From: Phragmites australis | Lineage: Eukaryota > Streptophyta > Magnoliopsida > Poales > Poaceae | Assembly (NCBI RefSeq): GCF_958298935.1 | Contig: NC_084929.1 | Coordinates: 7,874,001-7,938,000 of the forward strand | DNA: 64,000 bases | Direction of reading: 5' to 3' | Made by a program: the position numbers and the translations under genes | Shown: in pieces, positions 11,440 to 23,062 of the stretch | Numbering within the stretch: the first letter of the stretch is position 1 | Layout: the number at the start of each line of letters is the position of its first letter | The notes under the pieces: model-generated | What the model was told of the DNA's origin: nothing | Databases searched by the model: none | What the model saw: the letters and a program-made list of their open reading frames with translations, nothing else

Positions 11440-12762
11440 CACTACATGAAAAAAAGCTCAAAAGTGACAGGTCATAATCGTCATGGGTGACAGGTCCCGC
11501 ACCTGTCACCCCAAATGTGTCATTGATGACCAATCATAAGTGACAGGTAAGGACCCGTCACAAATGAGGTCATTGGTGATGGGTCAAAACTTAACCTATC
11601 ACTTATGAAGGTAATAAGTGACGGGTCATAACCGTGAACCGTCACCTATGTCTATGTTACCAATTTAAATTATAGGTTGCTCCAGAGCTTAACTGCAAAT
11701 AGAATAAAAACACTCTTAATAGTTTGATTCAAAATTTTGGAATCAGGGAGTGGGATTAAAGTTTAATTCAGTTGTTCACTTCGACCGAAAGCAGTTGCAG
11801 AATTGAAATATGCAATATAACTAATATTTCAAATAAGTGACCTGGAGCGCCCTCGGTAAAACAAGCATAACTTTTGTATACGGACTCTGAATTCAACGTT
11901 TTTTTGACTCTATGGACATCTAAAAAAAAGTTACATCCATTTCACCCCGACTTTGTCAGGTTCGGCGAATTTTCCGAGGCGAAAAATTCCTTGGAAGATT
12001 GAGTTCTCGTCCTTTAAAGTTTCTGCACCATTTTCAGAATGCGTGTTTGTGTCCATAGCCACCCCTTACATCAATTGGGCAGATATGTACATATTTAATA
12101 TATAAGCAAATTGTTGAATGTGCATTATTTCTTTAACTATACATTTTATGGTATGCAAATAAATGCAACTAGTTATTATTTCTAATTAATTACTAGTTAT
12201 TATTTTTAATTATAGTAGGTAGATTTATAATTGATATAAATTATGAAGGATAATTATTTTTTCTCACAACTACATAAAAAAGTGATGAGTTGATGGGCTA
12301 ATACATATAATGTTTCATCAAACTGATTGACTAATACATCTAATGATTGAGTAATTAAAATTCCTTCCTCTACTCTGTTGCAACAAACTGGTCATTAGTG
12401 ACGGGTCAAGTTTGATGCAACAGAGCAGAGGAAGGAATTTTAATTACTCAATCATTAGATGTATACCCGTCACTAATGACTCACTAGGATAACCTGTCAT
12501 TGATGAGTTAGTCATTGGTGATGGGTTATAACTTGACCTATCACTTATGACTTGCTCAGGATGACCCGTCACTGATTACGAGTCATAAGTGATAGGTCTC
12601 AACTTGACTCGTCACTTATGTCTAGCCTAGGATGATCTGTCACTGATGTCGAGTGATCAGTGATGGGTCACAACTACGACCAGTCACTTTTAACATAATT
12701 GACGAGTCATATTACGTCCTGTCACTAATGTCGTGTCTCATTTGTTTATTTTTCACCTAGTG
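11440..12762. mobile_element. Non-autonomous CACTA (En/Spm) element
   Basis: It begins CACTACATGAAAAA and ends TTTTTCACCTAGTG, which are inverted and imperfectly complementary. The 3-bp target duplication TTT at 11437-11439 and 12763-12765 is exact. Both subterminal regions are full of direct and inverted copies of GTGACGGGTCA-like units (11465-11650 and 12390-12720), as expected for transposase binding sites. No transposase is encoded inside, so it must depend on a partner element. The core at 11650-12330 shows no open frame of note. Confidence 0.9.
12334..12464. repeat. Near-perfect long hairpin inside the CACTA derivative
   Basis: The arms at about 12334-12388 and 12410-12464 are reverse complements with two mismatches that I can see, separated by about 21 bases that contain the GTGACGGGTCA unit. 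The hairpin could fold in RNA like a small-RNA precursor. Confidence 0.85.
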
Positions 12763-12906
12763 TTTATAGCATTGTTATGAGTATCATAGAACATTATATT
12801 AATGAGCACCGTATATTATAAAAACGGTGTGCTAATTAAACATGCTTGCAAATCTTTGTTTAGTTACAAAGTTACAATAGTAATTTTGCAAAGAATATGG
12901 GGAGTG

Positions 12907-13031
12907 TGTAGGGATCAGCATGGATCACTCCATAGGTATCCCTAGATCTACTCTAGTTCAATATATATTGTTTAGTTAGTTAATTAATTTGAACTAGAGT
13001 AGATCAATAGATTAATCCATACCCATCCCTA
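12907..13031. mobile_element. Foldback MITE-like element
   Basis: The left arm (TAGGGAT...GATCTACTCTAGTTCAA, from 12909) and the right arm (TTGAACTAGAGTAGATC...ATCCCTA, to 13031) are inverted copies around an AT-rich loop at 12961-12990. GGAGTG occurs on both sides (12901-12906 and 13032-13037) and may be the target duplication. There is no coding capacity and the superfamily is unknown. Confidence 0.55.
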
Positions 13032-13189
13032 GGAGTGCAACGTGGAATACTCCGGTATCATGCATCCATTCCTGCAACACATGAAATGGGGTTGTCTTTA
13101 GGCTTTGGTAGCAGCTTAAAGACCACCTTGGATCCAAGAATCAAACCCTAACAAAATCTTTTAGAATTCAATTTTGGGTGGAGGTACTA

Positions 13190-13807
13190 AAATGAGGTTG
13201 TCGAGAGAAAGAATAGGACTCTCATTGAGTCGACAAGGACCAATCTTGATTAGTACAAGATATCGGATCAATTTTGGGTGGAGGCAGTCAACATCGCGTG
13301 CCATGCCATCAACCGCTTGTACCTCCATAGGATCTTGAAGAATACTGCATACGAGCTACTTAGCGATAACAAACCCAATGTGTCTTGCTTTAGAGTTTTT
13401 GAAAGTAAATGTTTCATTCTAAATAAGAAGGCCAAAAGCTCTAAGCTTGCACCTAAGGTTGATGAAGGTTTTATGCTTGGTTATGGATCAAATGCCTACA
13501 CCTACCGTGTTTTCAACAAAACCACCGGCTGTGTTGAAATTGCGTGTGACGTAACATTTGATGAATCTAATGACTCAGAAATAGAGTAAGTTGATCAAAA
13601 TGTTTTAGGTGATGAACAAATTCCAAGCGAGGAGATCAAGAAGATGGCAATAGGTGACATCAAGCCTCAAGAGCCCCAAGAGTACCAAATGGCCAAAAGT
13701 AATCAAGATCAACCCTCTTCATCAACTCAAGTGGAGCCACCTACATCAACTCAGGATCAAGAACAAAGTCAAAATCAAGCTCATGGTGACTACAACGACT
13801 TCCTTGA
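13190..13807 (+). pseudogene. Copia integrase C-terminal fragment
   Basis: The frame opens with VVERKNRTLIE at about 13197, the motif holding the last catalytic Glu of the integrase core. It continues after a TAG near 13251 as WVEAVNIACHAINRLYLHRI, then the copia C-terminal region to 13589 (FRVFESKCFILNKK, GYGSNAYTYRVFN, VTFDES). The two upstream catalytic Asp motifs are missing because the element is truncated. A Gln/Glu-rich linker follows until the solo LTR interrupts it at 13808. Confidence 0.85.
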
Positions 13808-14755
13808 TGTTGGGGGAAAATAAACCAGCCTGAGGATAATGGTTGAATATTACTATCCAGGTCCCTCCGGAGCCTTGATCTCCGGATCCTCAGCTAAAGG
13901 CTCGACCTCTGAAGTCATCGGGCTCCTTCGCGGTACCTCTTCGTACCTGTGAAGCCTTCCCTTGGTTTAACCGGCCCAGCCTCCTGAAGGCTCTGCCTCC
14001 CAAAGACCGCCCCCCCCCCCCCCGAGACCTCGGTCTCCTGAAGCCTCGGTCCCCTGAAGCCTCGGCCTCCTGAAGCCCCGGTCTTCTGGAGTCCTACCTC
14101 TCGAAGCCTTCACCTCCTGGAGCCATGCCTCCCGAGGCCCCTCGTCTCCAGCTGCTTGGGCTAGCTTCCCGGAGGTTACAGGGTGAGTCAGCAGGCCTTA
14201 GGAAAGATCTACCGGAAGGGGAGCACCGGTCATGCTTTGCCTGTAAGGAAGTGATTAGCATTAAACGCCTAGGCTAGTGGACGCCGCTCTGACACCCCGG
14301 AGTAATGGAGGCTATCCTGACACCCCTAACAGTACAACGTCGGGCCGTAAGTGGCGACTGGCTCGCCGACTTCAGTGGGCAGGCAACACGATAGTTACTA
14401 CGATGGATATTTATCTCCCAAATAGGGTAGAAAGTAGTTATCCGGGATAAGGCCCAGTAATTCGATCAAGTCCTAGATATTTGTACATTATGCTAACTTG
14501 TATGCCAAGCTACGCACGGCCCTATAAATAGGGGGCCATGATCGCCTGGGCTAAGGACACGAGCTAGACGGCAGAAAGACACAGAGGTGAAAAAACACAA
14601 AGTCACGCTGTAATACTCCCCCAGATCGATCCATTTTTTCTACCATCAATACATTCATGGTGTTCCTTCCTCTTAAATTTTATCTCCAAGCTTGAGTCTC
14701 CTCCTTAGAAACTCTCGTCCTACTTGCTCAGGCAAGATGAACTCTTGCTGCAACA
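13808..14755 (+). mobile_element. Solo LTR of a gypsy-like family (same family as 29970-37231)
   Basis: This 948-bp unit starts TGTTGGGGGAAAATAAAC and ends GCTGCAACA. It is flanked by exact 5-bp duplications CTTGA (13803-13807 and 14756-14760). It is the inverse of the LTRs at 29970-30928 and 36290-37231. A TATA box (CCTATAAATAGGG) lies at about 14521. There is no internal region, so it is a solo LTR, the usual product of recombination between two LTRs. Confidence 0.92.
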
Positions 14756-15128
14756 CTTGATGATGATGATGATCAAATGGGAGACTTTCAAACTCAATCT
14801 CAAGTGCCACATCCAAGAGTTTATCAAAGCATCCAAAGAGATCACCCGGTTGACAACATTCTTCCTAATATACAAAAGGGGGTAACCACTCGTTTAAGAA
14901 ATGCAAACTTTTGTGAATACTACTCTTTTGTTTCCTCTTTGGAACCATTGAAGGTAGATGACACACTTGGAGGTCCAGATTGAGCGATGGCCATGCAAGA
15001 AGAGCTCAATAACTTCAAGAGGAATTAAGGTTGGACCTTGGTGAAAAGACCCAATCAAAATATGATTGGCAACAAATGGGTCTTCGCCAACAAACAAGAT
15101 GAGAATGGGATCATGACAAGAAACAAGG
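14756..15128 (+). pseudogene. Copia linker and start of reverse transcriptase
   Basis: The copia pol frame resumes after the solo LTR and includes GGVTTRLRNANFCEYYSFVS and, past a stop, WTLVKRPNQNMIGNKWVFAN, the conserved start of the copia RT domain. It is cut at 15128 by the next insertion in the middle of the RNKARLVAQGF-type motif, which continues at 17820. Confidence 0.8.
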
Positions 15129-17814
15129 TGTAACACCCTAATTTTCAAATGTCAAGTTTCTAAAATTTGCTAGATTTTAATTTGAGTTTCAATTAAATAG
15201 CCTTGATTTCAAATCTAATTTATAAAATTAAATTCCAAATGAACATAGGCTATATTTGATTTATATGCATTCATGCTGAGTATAGGCATGTAGGGTTCCT
15301 TTGGGGTTTATTTGGCTTTGTTTGAGTTGATTTTGCTTTGAATTTGAATTTCAAATGAATTTAGAAAAGGAAATGAAATAAAAAAAAATAAAACTCTTCC
15401 CAGGCCGCTTCCTCTCCCTTTCGGTCTGCCCAGCTAGCCGGTCTGGCCTGCCATGCTCTTTCCCGCTGTCGGCCTGTTTTCGCCTCTGCGTCAACCCAAC
15501 CACAGCCGCCCATCGCCACCCTCTCCAGAACGTCCCCGCGCCCAACCCACCTTCACCTGAGACACTAACATGTGGGTCCTACCTCGAGTTGGACTCTGGC
15601 GCCTTCACGAGATCGCCGCCACATTGAATCCATGCCTAACCTGAATTGAGGATCATCTAGAAGCTTGCCAAATCGAATCCCCATGATCCCCTTTATCTCT
15701 AGCCGTCTTATCCCCAAGAGAATCACGTTTAAACGAAGAGTTCTACTCGGATTTATGTTCGCCGCCGTAAGCCGAGTCCGATTCAATCTCCACCGCCACC
15801 AGGGAGTCCTAGCCCTCCCCGACTCATTTTGGCCACCTATATATCTAGCCTGAGACCTCCCAGTTCTTTCCCCAAGCCAATTTGTTGAGATCTGAGCTAA
15901 CTCACCGAGATTGATCTCGTCGTCACCATAGTCGCCACCACCTTGGTTAAGCTCGACGTCCAGTTGCTCCAGAGACTCTCGTCGCCGTCTGAGACCACCG
16001 GAAGGACCGCCTGCCTTCGCTGAAGCTCATGTTTCCCTCGTCGTCATCGTTTGACCACGAAAGCACCACCATCGACGAAGACCCGAGCCGCTCTGCTGCC
16101 TCTCCCGTCATCGACCACCTTCCCGTGCCTCATCGTGCTCGGTAAGCATCCAGATTGATTCGTCGTGAGCTTCTGGTCATGTACTGCTGCTCGTCATTAC
16201 CACTGGCAAGCTGGAGCGCTGTTCCGATGACCATCTGGCGAGTACACCACCGCGATCCACTTGGCGCTGATGTGCTTCGCCTCCCCGACCGACCAATCCC
16301 TCCCAAGCTGTTCGATCTAAAGCCAACCACACAGATTAGATCTCAATTTACTCCTTTGCCTGCCAATCAGAGTGTGCCGCATGTCGCCTCTTTAACCCAG
16401 TTAGTCACCAGCTCAGCTGCCACGCCACAGCCACCTCGCTTGTTTTGCTGACCTGTCAGCCCAGTCATGCCCAATCAGCAAGCCACGAAAGAAATAAGGT
16501 TTTTCAATATAAAAATAATTCCAAAAATTGTAGGAATTGATAATCTTGCAAATAGACCCCTGAACTTCTCTATTTTCACAAAATCCCTATCTTTTACACT
16601 TTAGTGCTTAAACATTTCTATAATTACAAATAGGTCCCTCTATTTTTACAAAAAGGTCCCTAAACTTTCTGTTTATATCTGATTAAGTTCTTTTCTTTCT
16701 CAGATTAAACTATAAACTTGTTTTTAGTATAACTTTGTCGTTCTAGCTCTGTTTTAAGTGATTCTCTTTGTTGTTGGATTCAATTTTCAAAGCTCTATCT
16801 TTTTAGATAGGTTTTGTCTTGTTGTTCTTTTGTTTTTGTACTGTTCTTAGTATGTTTGCTTGTTTTTCTTGTAATCGTGCGATTATACAACAACGTCCCA
16901 GATCAGTTATTTCCTTGTTGGAAAATCTTTGCCCAAGTGTCACATATAAGGACCGATTCAAGGAGTGACAACCCAAGAAACACCATTCAAACATGAGGCC
17001 GATATGGGTAAGGCTTAGCATATCAATTAGACACCTAACTGGTATTCGTTGGGGTAACAGGACCTAATTGATAGACCATGCTTCGTAGTGATCTCCTGGT
17101 GACACACCACTGACGTGTGTTAAGTGTCTTACAAACACGGCAACATGGGTATCACGACTCAAGGCTAAAAGTTGTGCAACCTCTGCACAGTGTAAAACTG
17201 TTATAACAGTCGTGCCCACGGTTATGGGAGACCTGGATCCTCACTTGATTAGATGTTATGGTATAATACAGGTGGTACTAGTTTGTTATGGTTTATGGGA
17301 GGGTTAACCTTGGATGGTTAGTTGTCGGGTTGTTGGGACATATTCACTTAACAATGGCTTAATGCTTTTAAATTACATTACTATTTTCTTTACTCGCACT
17401 TACGTAAATATAGCATGTGTCAGCATATTCTTGTTGTAAGCCTACATATCATTATCTTTCCCACACTTGCTGAGTACTCCATGTGCTTACCCATGCTATC
17501 TCCCATAATACATATGCTACTCAGTGGAAGACTTTGAAGATTTCCAAGACGACGACCTGGTGTTCTAGGAGCGTGTCTTCCGGTCGATGCCTGTGGAGTT
17601 GCTAGGTTGCCAATGCTTTTGCTCTACTACCGTCGTTTAGTTGCTGTCATTTAGCTAATGGGTTGTTTAGGTGAAGTTTTTAATGTAAGAGTTAAACAAT
17701 TGTAAGTAAAAAGTATTTCTTTTGTTACTTCACCTGTGATGTCCTTATGTATGTTGAACTTCCTGGGCACACATAAGCCGCACTTGGTTTTATTTATTAA
17801 AACTAGGTGTGACA
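15129..17814 (+). mobile_element. 2.7 kb solo LTR, probably a gypsy (Del/Tekay-like) element
   Basis: The unit begins TGTAACACCCTAATTTTC and ends GGTGTGACA. CAAGG (15124-15128) and CAACG (17815-17819) are a 5-bp duplication with one change. Rejoining the flanks restores the RT reading frame, which proves an insertion. No gag or pol is inside. The length and the segment near 17170-17230 (GTGCAACCTCTGCACAGTG) recall the long LTRs of grass Del/Tekay-type gypsy elements; that family name is from memory and needs a search. Small open frames inside (15665-15853, 16155-16451) have no recognisable domain and I do not call them genes. Confidence 0.8.
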
Positions 17815-18800
17815 CAACGCACAGTTGGTTGCTCAAGGCTTCACACAAATAGAATGTTTGGATTTTGGTGGGACTTATGCTCCTATAGCTAGGTTTGAGT
17901 CAATTCGTATATTACTTGCCTATGCTACTCACCATGATTTCAAGCTATTCCAAATGGACGTGAAAATTTCTCAATGGACCAATCTTCGAATTGGTGTATG
18001 TGAAGCAACCACCAGGATTTGAAGACCCCAAGTTCCCCAACCACCTGTATAAACTCCATAAGGTGCTCTATGGGCATAAGTAAACAGCTAGAGCCTTGTA
18101 TGAATGCATTAGGGATTTTCTCATCAACAAGGGATTTGAATAGGCAAAGTTGGTTCTACTCTCTTCACTAAAAATGTTGATGATGATTTATTTGTTTACC
18201 AAATATATATCGATGACATTATATTTGGTTCTACTAATAAAAAGTTTGTGAAGAATTTAGTAGGATTATGACGAAGAGGTTTGAGATGTCAATGATGGGG
18301 GAGTTGAAGTTCTTCCTTAGATTTCAAATCAAACAACTCAAGCAAGGGACATTCATATGTCAAACCAAGTGCATCAAGGATATGCTCAAGAAGTTCAAAA
18401 TGGAGAATGTCAAGTCTATCAAGGCTCCCATGCAAGCCAATGGACATCTCGACCTAAATAAAGAAGGAAAGGCCATGGATCAAAAGGTATATCGCTCTAT
18501 GATTGGATCTTTACTTTACCTTTGTGCATATAGGCCCTATATTATGTTTAGTGTGTGCATATGTTCATTCAATTGATTGATTTAGTTTAGTAGTTTTAAT
18601 AGCTAGAAGTTTGAGAAAATCTCCTTTTAAGTGGTATTTTCCAAAAATATTTGATTCTTTGATCTTATGATTATATTTTGCTACTTGTGGTCATTGTTAT
18701 GTGTTGTTGATTGTTGGCTAATCAAAAGTAGTAAAACTTCTTACTCATCCAACTATCAAATCTCTTTTAAGTTCCAAATCAAATCTCAGCTCAAAATCAG
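17815..18800 (+). pseudogene. Copia reverse transcriptase remnant
   Basis: The RT frame resumes with QLVAQGFTQIECLDFGGTYA and ILLAYATHHDFKLFQMDVK, whose FQMDVK carries the first catalytic Asp. At 18195-18245 comes FVYQIYIDDIIFGSTN, with IDD in place of the usual VDD. The thumb and linker follow at 18268-18576 (MMGELKFFL, IKQLKQGTFICQTKC, MIGSLLYL). Frames change near 18020, 18135 and 18270. After 18576 RNase H is barely traceable (a CGHC-like stretch near 18690) and the domain is mostly lost. Confidence 0.82.
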
Positions 18801-19435
18801 TTTTGTCATCCTCCAGAACCCGAAAGTTCCGGGTTTCACCCAGAAGTTTTGGATTCTGTCAATTCATCTGGATATTCCAAGTTCCCCTCTGGGTTATCCC
18901 TCTCAGTTTTTTTTCACATCTCAACCCGGAAGTTCTAGGTTCCACTAGGAAGTTCTGATGTATGGAGTCACTAAACCCCTTATCGAGCATAACCCTTGAT
19001 TCCACCCCTCTTTGTTCTTCTGTCTCCACCGTTCTCTCTATATCTCTCTCCCAAAGGTGCCCCTCTGAAGATCTTTGGTTTCCTCCCTCAAAACCTCAAG
19101 ATCTTCGCACGGGCTACCATCCTGATCATTTCTGGGAACGTCAATTGTTCTCCAAGGTACATCTCAAGACCATTCTTCCCGATCCCTCAATGTAGATCTT
19201 TTGAGTCAATTTCATTTGGTGAACTAGCTCCTTATCTGTCATATAATCTTGTCTCAAAGGGTTTGCAATTCAGTTGAATAAATCTTTCATACCCTAAACT
19301 CTTGCCCTAAGTCGGGCACCCCAGAAGTTCCGGGTTGCCCAGACCCTGCTCATCTTGATATTGTTCTTCTCTTCCAAATCTTGTTCAATATTTTTTCTAT
19401 CTCAATCATATCATCCTTGTATTTCTGAGAACAGT
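18801..19435. other. Spacer between pol and env-like ORF
   Basis: Non-coding. It contains several GGAAGTTC-type motifs (18820-18960) like those in the LTR of this element. No supported gene. Confidence 0.5.
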
Positions 19436-19440
19436 GTAAG

Positions 19441-21085
19441 ATGGGGGATGAGAAGGTTGATACTCAAACTTATCAAAGGAGAACAAAGGCTCGGTATGAT
19501 CCTCAAGTTCAAAGGGATGATCCATCGCAATAGCTTGGATCAGATGGAGGAGGTAGTGGCAGTAAAGGTGGAAGTGAATATGTGCAACATGGAGTTTGAA
19601 AAGTCATTCGGAAGGTTCGGGCTTCACAATCAAGTGGTATCCACATTGATGAGTCGACTCAAACAACCAATGTGGCTCGTGGTGGTGCCTTGCCACCCAG
19701 GAAAGAAAAGGGAGCGGGAAGAGGAAAAGGAAAGGCAGTGGCCTCCAGATCAAGAAGACAAGATGAGATTGAGGAAGAAGTAGCGCCTTCTGAGCAGCAG
19801 GGGCGCACTTCATTAGCAACTTTGAAACTGTGTCCTGCTCGTTACATGACAAATCAATTTGACACTGGAAGAAAGCCAGTTGAGTATAAAGGCAAGTCGG
19901 GGCTTGCAAAAGGGATAGGGAAAAGGATCCCTATGAGTATGAGAAGGAAGCCACCGACTATAGATTTCATTCTTGGTTCCAACATGACTTTTATGCATCG
20001 GTGATCTATCAAAACAAAGATACAATAACTCATATGCAATGGATCTATTGAGACTATATGGCCAAGAAGAACAATCAAGAGTTCAATTCCATCATTGCAG
20101 CTTGTGAGAACAAGAATGTCAAGAAGATCATGAGTGTCATGTATGATTGGAGTATTGAAGTTACTGCACAATTTTATGCCACAATTTTCTTTGAGCATGA
20201 TGAGGATAGGACCATGAGTTGGATGATAGAAAGAGCAAAGTATAAGGTCAAATATAATGTCTTTGCAGGTATGCCTGGTTTTGATATTTGTGACACTAGC
20301 AAGGATAATATCCACGATGAATTTCAACTCTCAGCTGAAGAGATGCACTTCATGTATGATGATGAGAGTGAAGTTGAGTATGGGAAGACCAAAGGCATGA
20401 AACCATTCTTTGAGCTCATCAATATGATGTTTCGAACGACTTTATCTTCAAAAGGTGGTGATGCCACAAGTGTTATGGGAATCACAAGAAATTTGTTGGC
20501 CAAGATGGATGAAAATGCCAAAGGCTTTAGTGTGTTTGATTTCATATGGCAAGAGATCCATCTTACATCCACCAATATGCTCCATATATCATGTATATGA
20601 TTGAGAGGGTTACAAGGAGAACTTATGTGAAGGAAGTAAAGCATGAACCATTGAGAATAAGGTCAAAAGTTGGTCAAGCAAGTTGTCCTACAAGCATGCC
20701 GTCTCCTCCTAGGATGACAACAAGGCGTTGTTGCTCATCCTCTTTTATCAAGAGGGTTCTCAAGGCTATTTTGAAAGTATGCACCAGCAATGCAGTGAAG
20801 ATTAAAGAGCATAAGAATTGCACCAACGTGAGGCTAAGAAAGCTTGAAGTGAGACAAAAGGAGATTCACGCTCAACTAATAATTGAGCCTCCTTGCTCTC
20901 CAGTGGCCTCTGAGGAAGAAGATAGTGAGCCCGAAGGTTTCAAGAACCCATGGGCTTGGTATGATACTGCCTAAGCTACTGCAGGGAAATTGAGGAAGAA
21001 TCCAAAGAAGAGGATCTTGGGGGAGCTGAGGAGAGCTCAAATGACAATGATGATGGCAGTGGAGATGGAGATGATGACTATGAGG
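19441..21085 (+). pseudogene. Env-like third ORF of a SIRE/Maximus-type element
   Basis: The ORF lies between pol and the 3' LTR, where SIRE/Maximus elements hold an extra gene often called env-like. The fragments read in order as a start MGDEKVDTQTYQRRTKARYD (19441), a basic Gly/Lys-rich part (19672-20004), and a globular region (20058-20575) with IMSVMYDWSIEVTAQFYATI and MSWMIERAKYKV. After a frame change near 20560 a C-terminal part runs to a TAA at about 20972 with a coiled-coil-like Lys/Glu stretch and an acidic tail. This resembles the 'putative plant transposon protein' domain family. Function is unproven; virus-like envelope activity is not implied. Frame changes at about 19620, 20004 and 20560 make it a pseudogene. 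Confidence 0.65.
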
Positions 21086-21607
21086 AGGGCAGCGAGTGAT
21101 ACCTCTTCCTGTTTCTTTTTCCTTTTTGGTGTCTTGATTCCAAAGGGCGAGAAAATGTTCATCTTTCTCCTATTCTGTTCTTTTGCCAGAACCTTCTCAG
21201 TTAAACCCTTTATCTCTTCCGATGTTGAACATGTAATACTATTGAACTATGTGGTTTGCTAGTCATTGATTTTTTTAACTTATCTATGTTAGTGTGATGC
21301 TTTTGTGATGCTAAGCCATGTGATGTTCTAATGTAATGTTGTTTTTATTCATCATTATATGATATATCATGTCATATGCATCGCAGATCATCTTGTACAC
21401 TCATTTGTTGCACCCCATGAATGCTAAGATATAGGGGGAGCTCTTGCAAAATTCTTTTAAATATGTACATTTGATGTCAAAATCAAATTTCATTCACTGC
21501 ACACATTTAGGAGGAGCTCACAATATATCCTAGGATTCAAAATCTTTAATTTAATTATCTTTTGTAAGCTTTAATCGAGTTATCATCAATCACCAAAAAG
21601 GGGATAT

Positions 21608-23062
21608 ATAAAGTGCATCTAGGCCCTTTATGTGGGTTTTAATTAATTGATGACAAGCGATTAAGGGACTAATAAAGTTTAATGAGTTTATGAACATGTA
21701 TTAGTCCCATAGAGAATTAATAAGATGTTAGGGACTCTCAAAAAGGAAAAGAGAAGCGGCATGCGCCTACTCAATAGATTTAAATTTGTTTTACTTTTGA
21801 AATTGAGTTTAGGTTTGCCGTACTATCAAGAGAGATACGTGTAGATAGATTTGAAGATGTCTCAGTGCTCAAAGTACCCTTTTTTAACCAAGTTGAGAGA
21901 CACAAATTACGCCATGAACACCGGGAAGTTCTAACTTAATGTGTACCCGGATGTTCCAGGTAAGGTGGAACCTTTGGATAAGGATCTGGGAGGGGTGCTC
22001 GGTGTGGCTTTTCTAACCAACCCGAAAGTTTCGGGTTAAACCCGGAAGTTCTGGGTAGCCGGACGTTCCAGATGAGGACTGGTTTGACGTTCTCTGTTTG
22101 GGTTTCAAATCTGAACCCGGAAGTTCCGGATTGGGTCAGAAGATTTGGATTTAAGTGGCTAGTTGGAACCTTCGGATTGAGTCCGAGCTAGGGCTATCAG
22201 CTCTGCATTCAAGTGTCAACCCAAAAGTTCCAGGTTTAGGTAGAAAGTGCTGTAACGGCTAGTTTTGGGGGGTTTGGTATAAATACTCCCACACCCCTCT
22301 TGCATTTGCTGCTGACCTACCACGAAACAAGTGCATTCAAAGCCCCTTTAGAGCTCTCCCTACTCACTTTGGCTTTTAACTCTTGCAAGATTTTGAGAGT
22401 TAGGTTGAATGATTCAAATTGAGTGCTAGTGAGCTACTTTGCAATCTTTAAACACTTGAGTTCGTCGTCAAGCCACATCTACATCGTATTTGTTACTCTT
22501 GGAGGTTCATCCTCCTAGACGGCTAAGCATCACACTCCATCCATCTAAGCTTGTAGAGTGTCGTAGGACATTTGTGAAGGTCCATCTCACCTCTGCAAGA
22601 AAAGAGGACTTTGAGTAAGACCAAGCTTGATCTTCGTTATCGCTTGGTGAGGAAAAAGGGTTGAAAAAGATCCAGCTCTTTGTAACCACCTCAACGGAGA
22701 CGTAGGATCATTGGATCCAAACTTTGGAAAACAAATCCTTGTCTCCTTTGCTTATATGTGTTCATTCTTATTCTAATTGACTTTTGGGTAATTTTCCTCG
22801 ATCTACGTGGTTGTGTGTTTGTGACTACATGTGGCTTGTGGAAAGGACTCACTACACCTCTAGAAACATGTGGTAGCACATAGAATCAACTAGACTTGCT
22901 TAGGCATACTTTTATTTCAATTTCGCTCTCTGTATCCAGAAAGTCCGGGTTGAACTCGAAACTTCCGGTATCCGGAGTTCCAGATTCTATTAATCCATTG
23001 TGAAGTTTTTATTTTTCAAAAATGCCTATTCACCCCACTCTAGACGATATCTCGAATATTCA
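21608..23062 (+). repeat. 3' LTR of the plus-strand copia element
   Basis: A polypurine-like AAAAAGGGGATATATAAA at 21594-21612 leads into GTGCATCTAGGCCC. The LTR ends near CGATATCTCGAATATTCA at 23062. A TATA box (GGTATAAATACTCC) lies at about 22276. Many GGAAGTTCCGG-like copies occur at 21920-22250. The expected terminal TG seems changed to TA at the start. There is no partner LTR in the window. Confidence 0.72.

Larger units (their letters stand above)
13183..23062 (+). mobile_element. 5'-truncated SIRE/Maximus-like copia element with nested solo LTRs
   Basis: The plus-strand element begins inside the integrase at about 13183 and runs through RT remnants, an env-like ORF and a 3' LTR ending about 23062. 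The 5' LTR, gag and most of the integrase are missing. Two later insertions split it: a solo LTR at 13808-14755 and a 2.7 kb solo LTR at 15129-17814. The pol frame resumes across each. The LTR start (GTGCATCTAGGCCC) and end (CTATTCACCCCACTCTAGACG) match the consensus style of grass SIRE/Opie-type elements. Confidence 0.8.

Noticed and set aside
16155..16451. 98-codon ORF as a host gene
   Set aside because: It lies inside a solo LTR, has no domain, and frames are open on both strands because of the GC-rich composition.
18962..19277. Overlapping plus-strand ORFs of 77-93 codons
   Set aside because: They are Ser/Pro/Leu-rich in a pyrimidine-rich spacer of the copia element, with no domain.
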